From contig JACKDL010000013.1 in the NCBI GenBank assembly GCA_020633555.1, positions 109,704 to 173,703 of the forward strand: a stretch of 64,000 bases of DNA. The letters run 5' to 3'. Positions 44,434-53,549 of the stretch are shown here, in pieces. Position numbers and translations under genes: made by a program. The notes below the pieces were generated by a model. That model ran no database searches. It saw only the letters and a list, made by a program, of their open reading frames with translations, and was not told the origin of the DNA. Source of the DNA: Myxococcales bacterium. Its GTDB lineage: Bacteria; Myxococcota_A; Bradymonadia; UBA7976; UBA1532. Numbering within the stretch: position 1 is the stretch's first letter; every line of letters starts with the position of its first letter.

Positions 44434-46794
44434 TTGTCCGCTCGCCTGTTCAGTTCCTTCGCCGCCGCCTCGGTCCTCTGCGTGGGGGCCGCGGCCTTGG
44501 CCCAGTTCCCCAACGGGGCCCAGAGCCACCGCTTCCAGACCGACCAGGCCACCTGCGCTGAGGACCTGGGCATCGTGGACGTCTCCATCGACGCCTACGG
44601 CGCCTTCGGCAGCTCCATCGGTGGGCGGCGGGGGCTCTACAACCCGGTGGACGATCCGCGGGGCAACGAGCTGATCTCCACCGTCTTCGCCTCGCGGCCC
44701 TTCCTGTGCCGCACCACCGCCGACGGCCGCACCGAGGGCGACTGGCTGCAGTCCAGCAGCTTCGCCGGCAACCCGGGCGTGGCGCAGATCGTCGATGGCG
44801 AGGTCCAGAGCGAGTTCACCATCAACGGCCTCGAGGTGAACGCGCGCTTCAGCCTGGACTGCACCCAGCTGCGCCACTGCTACACGTTCACCAACCGCAC
44901 CAACCAGGTGATGCAGACCGTCGCGCTGACGCCCTACATCGACGGCGATCTGGAGTTCGTGGCGGGCTTCACAAACGACCGCGGGGCCACCAGCATCGGC
45001 CTGCCCAAGACGCTCTGGGAGTTCGACAGCGGCGACAACCCCGAGGAGCCGGTGACCTTCCTGGGGCTCTTCAGCCTCGACAACGGCGACCGCTTCCTCA
45101 ACTCCTTCGAGATCGGCAGCTACAGCGACCAGCAGGGCCGCATCGCCAACACCGCGGCGGGCTGCCACGTGCTGCGCAACGACCTGAACCGCCGCCAGAT
45201 GAACATCGACGTCGACGGCAACCTCATCACCGATGAGGGCTTCGACGTGACGCTGGCCATCCGCTACGACGCTGGCCCCCTTGAGCCCGGGCAGACCAGC
45301 GACGAGGTCTGCTACGCCATCCAGTGGGGCGTGGGCCTGCCTTGCTCGGACGAGGACCTGGACGAGGTCTGCCTGCCCGAGGACAACTGCCCCACGGTGC
45401 CGAACCCCGACCAGCGCGACGAGGACGGCGACGGCATCGGGGACGCCTGTGACAACTGCCCGAAGATCGGCAACGTCGACCAGTTCGACACCGACAGCGA
45501 CGGGCAGGGGGACGCCTGCGATCGCGACTTCTGTACGCCCGACGGCCAGCCCGAGATCTGCGACGGCGTCGACAACGACTGCGACGGCCTGACCGACATC
45601 CGCCCCGACGGCTCGCCGGTGGTGGTCCCGGGGGAGTGCGCCACTCAGCTCGCGGGCGGTTGCGCCCTGGGCACCTGGCAGTGCGTCGGCGGCGCCACCC
45701 TCTGCCTGCCCAACCGGTCGCCCACCGAGGAGGTCTGCGACCTGGTGGACAACGACTGCGACGGGCAGGTGGATGAGAACGTCCGCAACCGCTGCGGCAC
45801 CTGTGGGGCGCCGCCCGAGGAGACCTGCAACGGCTTCGACGACGACTGCGACGGGGCGGTGGACGAGGGCGGCGGCCTGTGTGGGGGCGACACCTGCTAT
45901 GAGGGCGAGTGCCTGCCGAGCTGTGGCGAGGGCGGCGAGTGCGGCGACGTGAACCTGCGGTTCTGCGCCGACAACGCCTGCGTGCCCTGGTGCCGCATCC
46001 AGCCCTGCCAGAACGCCGGGGAGATCTGCACCCAAGACGGCTGCGTGGATCCGTGCGCGGGCGTCACCTGTCAGGGCGATGAGGTCTGCGGCCTCGACGG
46101 GGCCTGCGGCCCGAACGACTGCGGCCACACGGGTTGCCCCGAGCGTCAGGTCTGTGGGCCCGGCGGCGCCTGCATTGACGATCCCTGCTTCGGCGTGGGG
46201 TGCGCAGAGGGCAGCTTCTGCCGGGGCGGTGAGTGCGTCTTCTCGTGCGCCGAGGTGAGCTGTCCGGCGGCGACGGCGTGCTTCGACGGCCTGTGTGCTG
46301 AGACCGGCTGTGGTCCCGTGGGGTGCCCGGTCGATGGCGAGATCTGCATCGAGAACCGCTGCGTCGATGATCCCTGCCTGGCCGTCCAGTGCGGTCCGGG
46401 TCAGGTCTGTGACCGCGGCGAGTGCCTCACCAACCCCTGCCTGGGCGTCACCTGCCCGGTGTATCAGCGCTGTGAGGTCGTCTTCGGCACCGCGCAGTGC
46501 GTGGCCAACTGGCCCGTGAACGCGCCGGCAGGCGCAGGGGGGGCCGGCGGTGACGGCGGCTCGGGCGGTGAGGGTGGCGCCGGTGGTGCCGGTGGCGTGG
46601 GCGGCCAGGGCGGCGCGGGCGGTCAAGGTGGCCAGCCCGGGGTGGGCGGCGCGGGCGGCGCTCCCGAGGGCGACATGGGCACCGAGACGCCGAGCAAGAA
46701 GAAGGACTCGGGCTGCCGCGCTACGGGCGATGCCCCCGCGGTGGGCTTCCTGGGCTTGCTGCTGCTTGGGCTGGTGCGCCGGCGCCGTCGCTGA
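44434..46794 (+). CDS. Secreted Cys-rich protein with TSP3 and MopE-type repeats and a MYXO-CTERM-like tail
   Basis: A 786-residue exported protein. TTG 44434 gives a normal signal peptide (SARLFSSFAAASVLCVGAAALA); a TTG at 44404 adds ten residues. Residues about 20-300 are a beta-rich domain. Then come thrombospondin type 3 repeats (DEDGDGIGDACDNCP), three MopE-type motifs (CDGVDNDCDG, CDLVDNDCDG, CNGFDDDCDG), and many short Cys-rich units (C-x-G-x-x-C). A 40-residue Gly/Ala stretch precedes SGCRATGD, a hydrophobic helix and RRRRR: the Cys-helix-basic tail of MYXO-CTERM sorting signals. It should be surface-anchored or released after processing. The repeats are expected to bind calcium or copper. 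Confidence 0.9.
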   Translation: MSARLFSSFAAASVLCVGAAALAQFPNGAQSHRFQTDQATCAEDLGIVDVSIDAYGAFGSSIGGRRGLYNPVDDPRGNELISTVFASRPFLCRTTADGRTEGDWLQSSSFAGNPGVAQIVDGEVQSEFTINGLEVNARFSLDCTQLRHCYTFTNRTNQVMQTVALTPYIDGDLEFVAGFTNDRGATSIGLPKTLWEFDSGDNPEEPVTFLGLFSLDNGDRFLNSFEIGSYSDQQGRIANTAAGCHVLRNDLNRRQMNIDVDGNLITDEGFDVTLAIRYDAGPLEPGQTSDEVCYAIQWGVGLPCSDEDLDEVCLPEDNCPTVPNPDQRDEDGDGIGDACDNCPKIGNVDQFDTDSDGQGDACDRDFCTPDGQPEICDGVDNDCDGLTDIRPDGSPVVVPGECATQLAGGCALGTWQCVGGATLCLPNRSPTEEVCDLVDNDCDGQVDENVRNRCGTCGAPPEETCNGFDDDCDGAVDEGGGLCGGDTCYEGECLPSCGEGGECGDVNLRFCADNACVPWCRIQPCQNAGEICTQDGCVDPCAGVTCQGDEVCGLDGACGPNDCGHTGCPERQVCGPGGACIDDPCFGVGCAEGSFCRGGECVFSCAEVSCPAATACFDGLCAETGCGPVGCPVDGEICIENRCVDDPCLAVQCGPGQVCDRGECLTNPCLGVTCPVYQRCEVVFGTAQCVANWPVNAPAGAGGAGGDGGSGGEGGAGGAGGVGGQGGAGGQGGQPGVGGAGGAPEGDMGTETPSKKKDSGCRATGDAPAVGFLGLLLLGLVRRRRR

Positions 46795-46800
46795 GCCTTC

Positions 46801-46840
46801 CGGCCCGCGGGGGCCGCGCCCGCGCGGCCCCCGCGGGCCG
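46801..46840. terminator. Perfect 18-bp GC-rich hairpin between convergent genes
   Basis: The arm at 46801-46818 is exactly complementary to 46823-46840 with a 4-base loop, six bases after the stop of the MYXO-CTERM-like gene and facing the convergent gene ending at 47068. The stem is entirely G and C, and no T tract follows. It is likely a transcription terminator or mRNA 3'-end stabiliser serving both strands. The rest of 46841-47067 holds only smaller inverted repeats, one (GAGGC...GCCTC) near 47024-47052. Confidence 0.65.
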
Positions 46841-47067
46841 CAACGTCCTCGCCCCCCTGCCGACGGTGAGTGGCCCCAAGCCGGGGCGCCCGCCACCCCC
46901 GCTTCCATTCGTCCAGCGATCAGGTCGGCTGTGCCTGCCGGGGCAGGGTCCGGCTCGCCCGGCCCGGAGCCATCAAGGTGCGGCGGTGGGCGCCCTCGCC
47001 GGAGGCGGGGGGCTCGGGGGGAGGCGAGGCGTGAGGCCCTCGGGCCGAGCCTCTCTTGCGGGTGGGC

Positions 47068-50000
47068 TCAGCCGCCGCAGGCGTTCGAGGCGCCCGGGGT
47101 GGACTCGGCCACCAGGCGGAAGTCCGCAGCGTTGTCGTCGCTGTCGGCCCCGTCGGGGCAGCGGGCCACCGCGCCGGCGCCGGCGTCCGCCTGCTCAGCG
47201 GGCAGGGCGTTGCCCTCGGTGATGCCGTCCATGGCGCCCTCGTAGGCCAGGCCGTCGGTGCTGCCGTCCGGGCGCACGAGGCGCACGCCGTCCGGCGCGC
47301 CGTTCTGCAGGCCGTTGGCGGGCAGCTCGAGGCTCAGCGTGCCCTGTGGCAGCGCCGCGATGACCCCCGCGTTGCCGATCACCAGGAACCCGCCGGGGGC
47401 CAGCGACGCGCCCGCGTCGCCGAGCTGGTAGGTGCCGTAGACCGCGCCGCCGTTGCCGTTGACCGTCTCGACCCGGTGGCCGGCCAGGGCGATGGGGGCG
47501 TTGGTGGGGTTGTAGATCTCGACGAACTCGGCGGCGTCACCGCCCGGCTGGTCGTAGTCCACCTCGTTGATCACCAGGCCGGCCCCCAGCATGACGTCCA
47601 GGACGTTCACGGTGGCCTGTGCGCGCAGCTCGCCCACGCTCGCGGTGACGGTGATCTCGGCCACCTCCATGCCGGCGGTCACGGGAACGTCCAGCGTAAA
47701 GGCGCCGGCCGGGAAGGTGACCTCCTCGGGCCACTCGGCCAGGCCCGCGGCCGGCTCGGCCAGCAGGGTCAGATCGGTGGCGGCGGGGAAGGGGACGTCC
47801 ACCGTCAGGCGCAGCGTGCCCATGTCGCCCGTGGACAGGTCGACGCGGTCCGGCGTGAAGGCCAGGATGCTCGGGCCCTCGTCAGCGCCGAGCACCCGCA
47901 CGGTGGCGCTGGCCTCGCCGCGCTCGGGGATGCGCGCGGTGACGGTGGCCTCGCCCCCCAGAAGCCCCGTGACGGGCACCGGCGCCGACAGGGCGCCCTC
48001 CGGCACGGTGATCATGGCCGGCACGGCCAGGATCTGGCCGTCGCTGCTCTCGAGCATCACCGCCTGGCCCCCTTCGCCGGCAGGCCCGGTCAGCGCGACC
48101 GTCAAGGCCTCGCCCGCAGCGGTGGCCGGCACCGCCTCACCGGCGCCGGCGCGAGCCAGCGTGCCGTTGGGGCCCAGGCCGGCGATCTCGGCGGGGCCCG
48201 TGCTCAGATCGGCCAGGCCGGTGGGCTCCAGCTTGCTGTTCTCGTTGGCGAAGCGGAGCACGCCCTGGATGAACGCGAACCGGGCGCCCACCAGCGGCAG
48301 GGGGTCGAGGGCAAAGAACAGGTCGTTGACCCGCAGCGCGCCGTCCACGACGAAGGCGTTGGTGGGGTCGTCGTCTCCGGCGCCCGCGGGCGGGTTGATC
48401 GCGGTCACGCCCACGTCTTCGACGCGCACCCGGACGCCCTCCAGCTCCGCGGCGCGGGCACCCCCGGTCCCGAGCTCGGCAGGCGTCGCTACGACGGGGG
48501 CCGGCACGGCGGCCTGGCCCGCTACGGCCATCGCCGTCAGTCGCGAGAGCTGGAACTGCCCGTAGAAGTCGTCGTAGGTGCCGGTGAGGGTGATCACGTC
48601 GCCCACCGCCGGGTTGGGCAAGCCCTCGGCCTGGTTGCCGGTGTAGACGTAGATGCCCGAGTAACCGGGGCCCGCGTAGTCCTCGGCGTCGGTGGGGACC
48701 TGGATGAACAGGCCGGTGCCTGTCGCCACGGCGGTGACCACGCCCTGGGTGGACACGGGCGCCGGGTGGGCGAACTCGCCGCGCTTCAGGGTGTAGATGT
48801 CCACCGGGCAGCCCGCGCCGTCGGCGTTCGAGAACTCCGGGCAGGCGTCGCAGACGTCGCCCAGCCCGTCCCCGTCGCCGTCCGCCTGGTCGGGGTTGCC
48901 ATCAAACGGGCAGTTGTCGCTGGCGTCCGGGGCCCCATCACCGTCCCGATCGTCGCCCGCCGGCGCCGGGCACGGGCAGGCCTGCTCGGCCCACGGGCAC
49001 GGATCGCACGCGTCGCCCTGGCCGTCGCCGTCCAGGTCGCCTTGATCCGGGTTGAACACGGCCGGGCAGTTGTCGGCCGCGTCGGGCCGGTCGTCGCCGT
49101 CGGCGTCATCGGCGCTGGGCATGCCCGACACGTCGTCGTTGCCGAAGCCGCAGGCGTAGAAGGCCTCGCACTCGAACAGGGGGTAGAGGTTGTAGGCGTA
49201 GGCGAACTCGCCGTTCGCCCCAGGCAGGGCGCTGATGACGCGCTCCAGGTAGTCCACGTGCTGCTGGTAGCTGAAGCGCGCCCAGTCGTCGGGATCGCGC
49301 CCCGCGCTCTCGCCGGCGGCCTGCTTCACGCAGATGCGCTTCTCGCCGCCGCAGACCTGGATGACCTCGCAGTGCTCGTTGAAGCGGTTGCCCACCGCCA
49401 CCAGCGCGTCGGCGTCGCCGTAGTAGGCCGCGCCGCCGATGAAGACCGCGCGCACGTCCACCGTGCGGGCCCCCACCACGGCCGTATAGGGCCGCGTGCG
49501 GTCGCCGCTCAGGGCCAGCACGTCGGCGTAGTAGCCGGGCTCCAGCTTGCCGATGAGGTCGCCGACCCCCATGGCACGGGCCGCCTGGTCGGTGACCATC
49601 CGCACGATCTCGCGCGGGCCCACGGCGCCCGCGTAGTACTCGGCGCCGATGGCCTCGGCGCACTTCATCTCGGCGAGCTGGTTCATGGTGCCGGACGGCG
49701 TCCAGTCGGGCCCGAGGGCCACGGGCACGCCCATGCGTAGCGCGGTGGCCACGTCGGTGGTCTGACCATAGAGCGCCACGTTCGACTGGGGCGACCAGAC
49801 CAGCGAGGAGCCGCTGGCCCGCATCCGGCTGAACTCGGCGCCGGTGCAGGCGGTGCAGTGGATGATGCTGGTCTTGGGGCCGAGCTGCTTGCCGTCGTCG
49901 AAGGCCTCGAACTCCTGCCGGCTGGTCTCGTCGATGCCCTCGGCCACGTGCGCCACATAGGCCCGCGCGGGGATGTTGCGGCCGGTGTCGTAGTTGGGGG

Positions 50001-50877
50001 CGTCGCCGCAGCTGTCCCGCAGCGGGAAGACGCACTCGGTGAAGTCGTCACTGCCGTAGCCCAGGTCGTTGGCGTCGCTGCCGCGATCCAGGTTGCGCAC
50101 GTGGTCCCAGGTGGCGTCCATGCCCTGGGCCTTGTGCACGGCGGTCGTGCCCGACATCAGCAGCCGCAGTTCGTTGTAGCGGGCCGCGATGGGGTCGCTG
50201 CTGTCGGGCAGCGCGTCGTACATGGCTCGGGCGACGCTGCCGCCCCACTGGCCGCGGTTGTCGAACAGGCGACCGTTGCTGTCGAAGCGCGGCAGCGTGT
50301 TGTAGCTCATGTGGTTGTGCGGGTCGATCAGGCCCGGGAGCACCAGATCGGCGCAGATCACGGTGGCGTCGAGCGCCTCGGCCTGCGCGCCGCAGTCGGC
50401 GCCCGCGCAGATGATGCGGCCGTCGGTCTTGTCGAAGAGGACGCCGCCGTCGCAGGTGACCTCGGTGGGGCTCAGCAGGGTGCCACGCACGAAGGTGACG
50501 TCGCCGGCCCCTTCCCGGGGTGCGCAAGCGTCAAAGGCGTCGGGGCACTCCACCACGGGGGCGGGGGGATCGCAGGGGTCGCCGCCGCCCGCACCGCCCT
50601 GGCCACCCATGCCGCCTTGGCCACCCATGCCACCCTGGCCGCCGGCACCACCCTGGCCACCCTGGCCACCCTGGCCGCCCATGCCGCCCTGGCCGCCCAT
50701 GCCACCCTCGGCGCCGGCACCTCCGGCGCCCCCGGCGCCGCCTCCCTGGCCGCCTTGGCCGCCCATTCCGCCGATGAAGGCGTCTTGCGGGTTGCCCCCG
50801 CCGCCGCCGTCGTCGCACGCCCAAAGGCCGGCCCCAAGGGCCGCCACCCACGCCACTCGCTTCATCGCCTGGATCAT
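47068..50877 (-). CDS. Lipoprotein fusion: amidohydrolase, TSP3 repeats, OB-like, Ig-like and lamin-tail domains
   Basis: A 1269-residue lipoprotein from ATG 50877 (GGGGAG upstream; ATG 50865 also possible). Lipobox LGAGLWAC (C21) is followed by about 75 residues of Gly/Met/Gln repeats. The amidohydrolase domain (about 110-500) has metal ligands of the AtzA/TrzA type: DPHNH, HVAEG, IIHC and GPDW. Thrombospondin type 3 repeats follow ([15 protein letters not shown]), then an OB-like domain ([15 protein letters not shown]), Ig-like strands, and a C-terminal lamin-tail domain ([22 protein letters not shown]). All expected zinc/iron ligands are present, so it may be an active surface deaminase or hydrolase. 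Substrate unknown. Confidence 0.9.
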   Translation of the reverse strand: MIQAMKRVAWVAALGAGLWACDDGGGGGNPQDAFIGGMGGQGGQGGGAGGAGGAGAEGGMGGQGGMGGQGGQGGQGGAGGQGGMGGQGGMGGQGGAGGGDPCDPPAPVVECPDAFDACAPREGAGDVTFVRGTLLSPTEVTCDGGVLFDKTDGRIICAGADCGAQAEALDATVICADLVLPGLIDPHNHMSYNTLPRFDSNGRLFDNRGQWGGSVARAMYDALPDSSDPIAARYNELRLLMSGTTAVHKAQGMDATWDHVRNLDRGSDANDLGYGSDDFTECVFPLRDSCGDAPNYDTGRNIPARAYVAHVAEGIDETSRQEFEAFDDGKQLGPKTSIIHCTACTGAEFSRMRASGSSLVWSPQSNVALYGQTTDVATALRMGVPVALGPDWTPSGTMNQLAEMKCAEAIGAEYYAGAVGPREIVRMVTDQAARAMGVGDLIGKLEPGYYADVLALSGDRTRPYTAVVGARTVDVRAVFIGGAAYYGDADALVAVGNRFNEHCEVIQVCGGEKRICVKQAAGESAGRDPDDWARFSYQQHVDYLERVISALPGANGEFAYAYNLYPLFECEAFYACGFGNDDVSGMPSADDADGDDRPDAADNCPAVFNPDQGDLDGDGQGDACDPCPWAEQACPCPAPAGDDRDGDGAPDASDNCPFDGNPDQADGDGDGLGDVCDACPEFSNADGAGCPVDIYTLKRGEFAHPAPVSTQGVVTAVATGTGLFIQVPTDAEDYAGPGYSGIYVYTGNQAEGLPNPAVGDVITLTGTYDDFYGQFQLSRLTAMAVAGQAAVPAPVVATPAELGTGGARAAELEGVRVRVEDVGVTAINPPAGAGDDDPTNAFVVDGALRVNDLFFALDPLPLVGARFAFIQGVLRFANENSKLEPTGLADLSTGPAEIAGLGPNGTLARAGAGEAVPATAAGEALTVALTGPAGEGGQAVMLESSDGQILAVPAMITVPEGALSAPVPVTGLLGGEATVTARIPERGEASATVRVLGADEGPSILAFTPDRVDLSTGDMGTLRLTVDVPFPAATDLTLLAEPAAGLAEWPEEVTFPAGAFTLDVPVTAGMEVAEITVTASVGELRAQATVNVLDVMLGAGLVINEVDYDQPGGDAAEFVEIYNPTNAPIALAGHRVETVNGNGGAVYGTYQLGDAGASLAPGGFLVIGNAGVIAALPQGTLSLELPANGLQNGAPDGVRLVRPDGSTDGLAYEGAMDGITEGNALPAEQADAGAGAVARCPDGADSDDNAADFRLVAESTPGASNACGG
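50585..50775. repeat. Gly-rich coding repeat ([11 protein letters not shown]) in the amidohydrolase lipoprotein
   Basis: Imperfect 9- to 15-bp units such as CATGCCGCCCTGGCCGCC repeat through this stretch, encoding GGxGGxGGQ on the minus strand directly after the lipidated Cys. It acts as a flexible tether. Similar Gly-rich sequence occurs near the C-terminus of the convergent gene at 46550-46670. Confidence 0.75.
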
Positions 50878-50954
50878 CCGAACTCCCCGTCGGTCTGACA
50901 GCCGGGCACCATACGTCGGCGGGCCCCCCCGTGTCGTGACCTGGGGGTCGAATT

Positions 50955-51554
50955 TCACCGGAACGTGTCGTCGCCGAGGTCGAGGGCCAGGGGGGCGTCG
51001 AAGGTGCCGTGGGCCAGGAAGCGGTGGGTCGCGTGGGCCAGGTTCGGCCGGAGCATCAGCTCGTTGTGCGCAAAGGGGAGCACGAGCCGATCATCAGCGT
51101 CCGGCAGGTCGCCCTCTGCGGGCGTCACCGTGCGATCGCGGCTGCCCACCACCACGCCCGTGTGCGCGGGCCAGGGGGGGACGGGGACGCCCACCGAGGC
51201 CATGCGCACGGCCTCGGACATCAAGCGGGCGAAGGGGCTCTTGCGGCTGCGGCGGGCCAGGCGACAGCCCCGGTGGGGCGTCGCCACGAAGATCCGGTGG
51301 GTGAGATCCACCTCGGGCTGAAGGGCAAGCGCCCGGTGAACCACCAGGCCACCCAGGGAGTGCGCCAGCACGGCGGTGGGCCCGGCGCCGTCCTCGAGCA
51401 GCCGCGCCAGACCGCGGGCGTGGTCGTCCAGGCTGCCGCGGGTCGAGGTGTAGCTGAAGAACGTGGTCTGGCGGCCAAGGCGCTGGAGCCGCCGCGCCAG
51501 CGGCCAGAGGACCGCCGTGTTGGCCAGATAGCCGTGCACGAGGATGAGGCGCAT
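50955..51554 (-). CDS. Alpha/beta-hydrolase (lipase/esterase-like)
   Basis: A 199-residue small hydrolase: [21 protein letters not shown] contains the oxyanion HG loop, [13 protein letters not shown] carries the nucleophile Ser (G/A-H-S-x-G), [11 protein letters not shown] the acid Asp, and PFAHNELM the catalytic His. The triad is complete. No signal peptide, so cytoplasmic. It is upstream of the amidohydrolase lipoprotein on the same strand with a 77-bp gap. Substrate unknown. Confidence 0.82.
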   Translation of the reverse strand: MRLILVHGYLANTAVLWPLARRLQRLGRQTTFFSYTSTRGSLDDHARGLARLLEDGAGPTAVLAHSLGGLVVHRALALQPEVDLTHRIFVATPHRGCRLARRSRKSPFARLMSEAVRMASVGVPVPPWPAHTGVVVGSRDRTVTPAEGDLPDADDRLVLPFAHNELMLRPNLAHATHRFLAHGTFDAPLALDLGDDTFR

Positions 51555-51596
51555 GGGCAGCGAGTGTACCGGGGGCCGAGGCGGGTGCCAGAAACG

Positions 51597-51629
51597 AAAA
51601 AAGGCCGGCGGTTTCCCGCCGGCCTTTTT
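51597..51629 (-). terminator. Intrinsic terminator of the tRNA-Ala gene, T-rich on both strands
   Basis: AAGGCCGGCGG (51601-51611) pairs with CCGCCGGCCTT (51616-51626) around a TTTC loop. On the minus strand the stem is followed by six T (51597-51602 reversed); on the plus strand by five T (51625-51629). It ends the tRNA transcript five bases after the mature 3' end. This is the only classic stem plus T-tract terminator I see in the window. Confidence 0.9.
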
Positions 51630-51633
51630 CGAG

Positions 51634-51706
51634 TGGAGCAGAGGGGGATCGAACCCCTGACCTCTTGACTGCCAGTCAAGTGCTCTCCCAGCTGAGCTAC
51701 TGCCCC
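51634..51706 (-). tRNA. tRNA-Ala (anticodon GGC)
   Basis: Read on the minus strand, a 73-nt cloverleaf: acceptor GGGGCAG paired with CTGCTCC including the G3-U70 wobble that identifies alanine tRNA; D arm GCTC-AGCTGGGA-GAGC; anticodon stem CTTGA with loop CTGGCAG (anticodon GGC); T arm AGGGG-TTCGATC-CCCCT; discriminator A. CCA is not encoded (CTC follows). It stands alone with its own promoter and terminator. Confidence 0.97.
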
Positions 51707-51736
51707 GGGAGATGTCGTTCTTTCGAACGCCGGCGG

Positions 51737-51765
51737 AGACTATTCGAGGCGGTGTGGGCTGTCAA
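51737..51765 (-). promoter_or_regulatory. Promoter of tRNA-Ala
   Basis: On the minus strand a perfect -35 TTGACA (51765-51760), a 17-bp spacer and TAGTCT (51742-51737) as -10, placing the start about 22 bases before the tRNA 5' end. Both position and -35 match are good; the -10 is weak (3 of 6). Confidence 0.65.
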
Positions 51766-51828
51766 AATGTTTGTTTGGTGGCGGTGCGTTTTTTGCGCCG
51801 GCGCCCACGGCTGGCTGGTTCCCGACGG

Positions 51829-51857
51829 TTGACGCCAGCCGGTCGGGCCCCGATCAT
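51829..51857 (+). promoter_or_regulatory. Putative promoter of the parvulin lipoprotein gene
   Basis: TTGACG at 51829-51834 (5 of 6), a 17-bp spacer and GATCAT at 51852-51857 (4 of 6). The expected start near 51864 leaves a 20-base leader containing the AGAGGGAGGG ribosome site before ATG 51885. Confidence 0.55.
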
Positions 51858-51884
51858 CCGCGCCCTATGCAGAGGGAGGGCCCA

Positions 51885-53510
51885 ATGGCGCAGTCTCGGT
51901 GGATGCACGCGGTGGCCGTGGGTGGCTTGGCGTTGACCTGCCTGGGGGTGGGCTGCAAGGGGCCGGCACCGGCCGCGCAGGGGCCCGCGATGCTCATCGA
52001 CGGGGAGCCCGTGCCCCGCGCTGAGTTCGTCGCTGCCCTGATCGCCGATCAAGGTGAGGCCTTCGCCCGGCGCTTCGCCACCGAGCGGGTCATCGAGGCC
52101 CAGGCGAAGGCGGCCGGGGTCAACGTGGCGGACGACGTGGTGGACAAGCGGCTTCAGCAAGAGGAGCGGCGGCTCATCGCGCAGCGATTCGGTGCCGATG
52201 AGTCGAAGTTCCTGGCGCACATTGCCGAGTACGGCGTGAGCCGGGAGACCTGGCGGGCGACCCGCCGCCGCCGGCTGCGCACCGAGCTGCAGGCAGCCGC
52301 ACTCATGCAAGCCACCATCCCGCCCGAGCGCCTCAAGGCCCTCTTCGAGCAGCGCTACGGGGTGGGGGGCGTGAGCCGCGATGTCCACCACCTGCTCATC
52401 AGCACGTCGGTGGCCGCCTCGACCCTCTACACGCGGGCCATGTACGGCGCCGAGAAGGCGCAGCTCATCGACGACACCCGGGCACGGGCCGAGACGCTGC
52501 GCCGGGAGCTGTTGGCCGGGGCGGATTTCGGGGAGCTGGCGCGCGCGCACTCGGACGACTTCACCGCCGAGCGCGGTGGCGATCTGGGGGGTGAGTGGCA
52601 GGGCCGCTACGGCGGCGCCTTTGACGCCGCGGTGGCGAAGCTGCGCGTGGGCGAGTTGAGCGCGGTGGTGGAGGGCAAGCGCGGCTTCCACCTGATCCAG
52701 GCCACGGGCAAACGGCGTGGGGCGCGCTACTCGGGCCGTGTGATCGTGGTGAAGGTCCACCCGAAGGCCGACGACGCGGCCTGGGCCGAGGCACAGCAGA
52801 AAGCCGAGGCGATCCATCGGCGGTTGACCGAGGGCCGCGAAGCCTTCGACCTCGTGGCTCGACAGACCAGCGAGGATCCCCGGGGGCGCGCCGCTGGTGG
52901 CGCCACGGGTGCCTTCGGGCCCGGCCAGTTCGGGGACGCCGTGGATCCCGTGCTGGAGCGGTTGGCGCTGAACGAGATCAGCCCCCCGCTGCGGACCGAG
53001 GATGGCTACCTGCTGATCACGCTCGACGAGCGGACGTTCCTGCCGACCCAGGACCGCCCGACCGTGCGCCACATCTTGTTGGGGACGGCCTTCGACCTCG
53101 TGAAGCAGCGTAAGCTGGGCGCCGATCTGGCGCCCCGGGCGAGGGCTCGAGCCGAGGCCCTGTTGGCTCAGCTCCAGGCCCCAGACGCAGACTTCGAGGC
53201 CATCGCCCGTGAGGCCTCTGAGGATCCGTTGTCGCGCCAGAAGGGCGGCGCGCTGGCGCCCTTCGTGGCGGGCGCCCTCGGGCCGGAGGTGGACGCCGCG
53301 CTCGCAGCGATGAAGCCGGGCGAGCTGCGCCTGGTGGAGTCCAAGCGGGGTTTCCACATCCTCCGCCTGGACACGGCGCGTAAGGCCGACTTCGCCGCCG
53401 TGGAGGCTGAGCTGGCTCAGGAGCTGCGGCAGCGCGCGCCCAAGGATGACGAGGTGAAGGCCTGGATCAAGGCGCAGAGCGAGAAGCTGAAGCTCGAGCT
53501 GAAGCTCTGA
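51885..53510 (+). CDS. Lipoprotein with three parvulin-type peptidyl-prolyl isomerase domains
   Basis: A 541-residue protein with a lipobox LGVGC (C24). ATG 51885 follows AGAGGGAGGG; an ATG at 51867 lacks such a site. Residues about 35-150 resemble a SurA/PrsA-type chaperone N-domain. Three parvulin units follow: FGELARAHSDDFTAERGGDLG with GFHLIQAT; FDLVARQTSEDPRGRAAGG with DGYLLITLD; and VRHILL, FEAIAREASEDPLSRQKGGAL with GFHILRLD. It should fold or escort outer-membrane or surface proteins in the periplasm. Three isomerase units on one lipid anchor is more than SurA (two) or PrsA (one). Confidence 0.88.
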   Translation: MAQSRWMHAVAVGGLALTCLGVGCKGPAPAAQGPAMLIDGEPVPRAEFVAALIADQGEAFARRFATERVIEAQAKAAGVNVADDVVDKRLQQEERRLIAQRFGADESKFLAHIAEYGVSRETWRATRRRRLRTELQAAALMQATIPPERLKALFEQRYGVGGVSRDVHHLLISTSVAASTLYTRAMYGAEKAQLIDDTRARAETLRRELLAGADFGELARAHSDDFTAERGGDLGGEWQGRYGGAFDAAVAKLRVGELSAVVEGKRGFHLIQATGKRRGARYSGRVIVVKVHPKADDAAWAEAQQKAEAIHRRLTEGREAFDLVARQTSEDPRGRAAGGATGAFGPGQFGDAVDPVLERLALNEISPPLRTEDGYLLITLDERTFLPTQDRPTVRHILLGTAFDLVKQRKLGADLAPRARARAEALLAQLQAPDADFEAIAREASEDPLSRQKGGALAPFVAGALGPEVDAALAAMKPGELRLVESKRGFHILRLDTARKADFAAVEAELAQELRQRAPKDDEVKAWIKAQSEKLKLELKL

Positions 53511-53549
53511 GGGAAGCGCGCTGTGGGCCGGTCGGCCCGGCTCGATGGC

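Noticed and set aside
50585..50775. Possible CRISPR or regulatory repeat array
   Set aside because: The repeats are imperfect Gly codons within the lipoprotein tether and have no spacers.
47068..50877. Calling this a D-aminoacylase or dihydroorotase
   Set aside because: The HxH, HVAEG, IIHC and GPDW ligand set fits the AtzA/TrzA-type group better, and no carboxylated Lys motif is visible.
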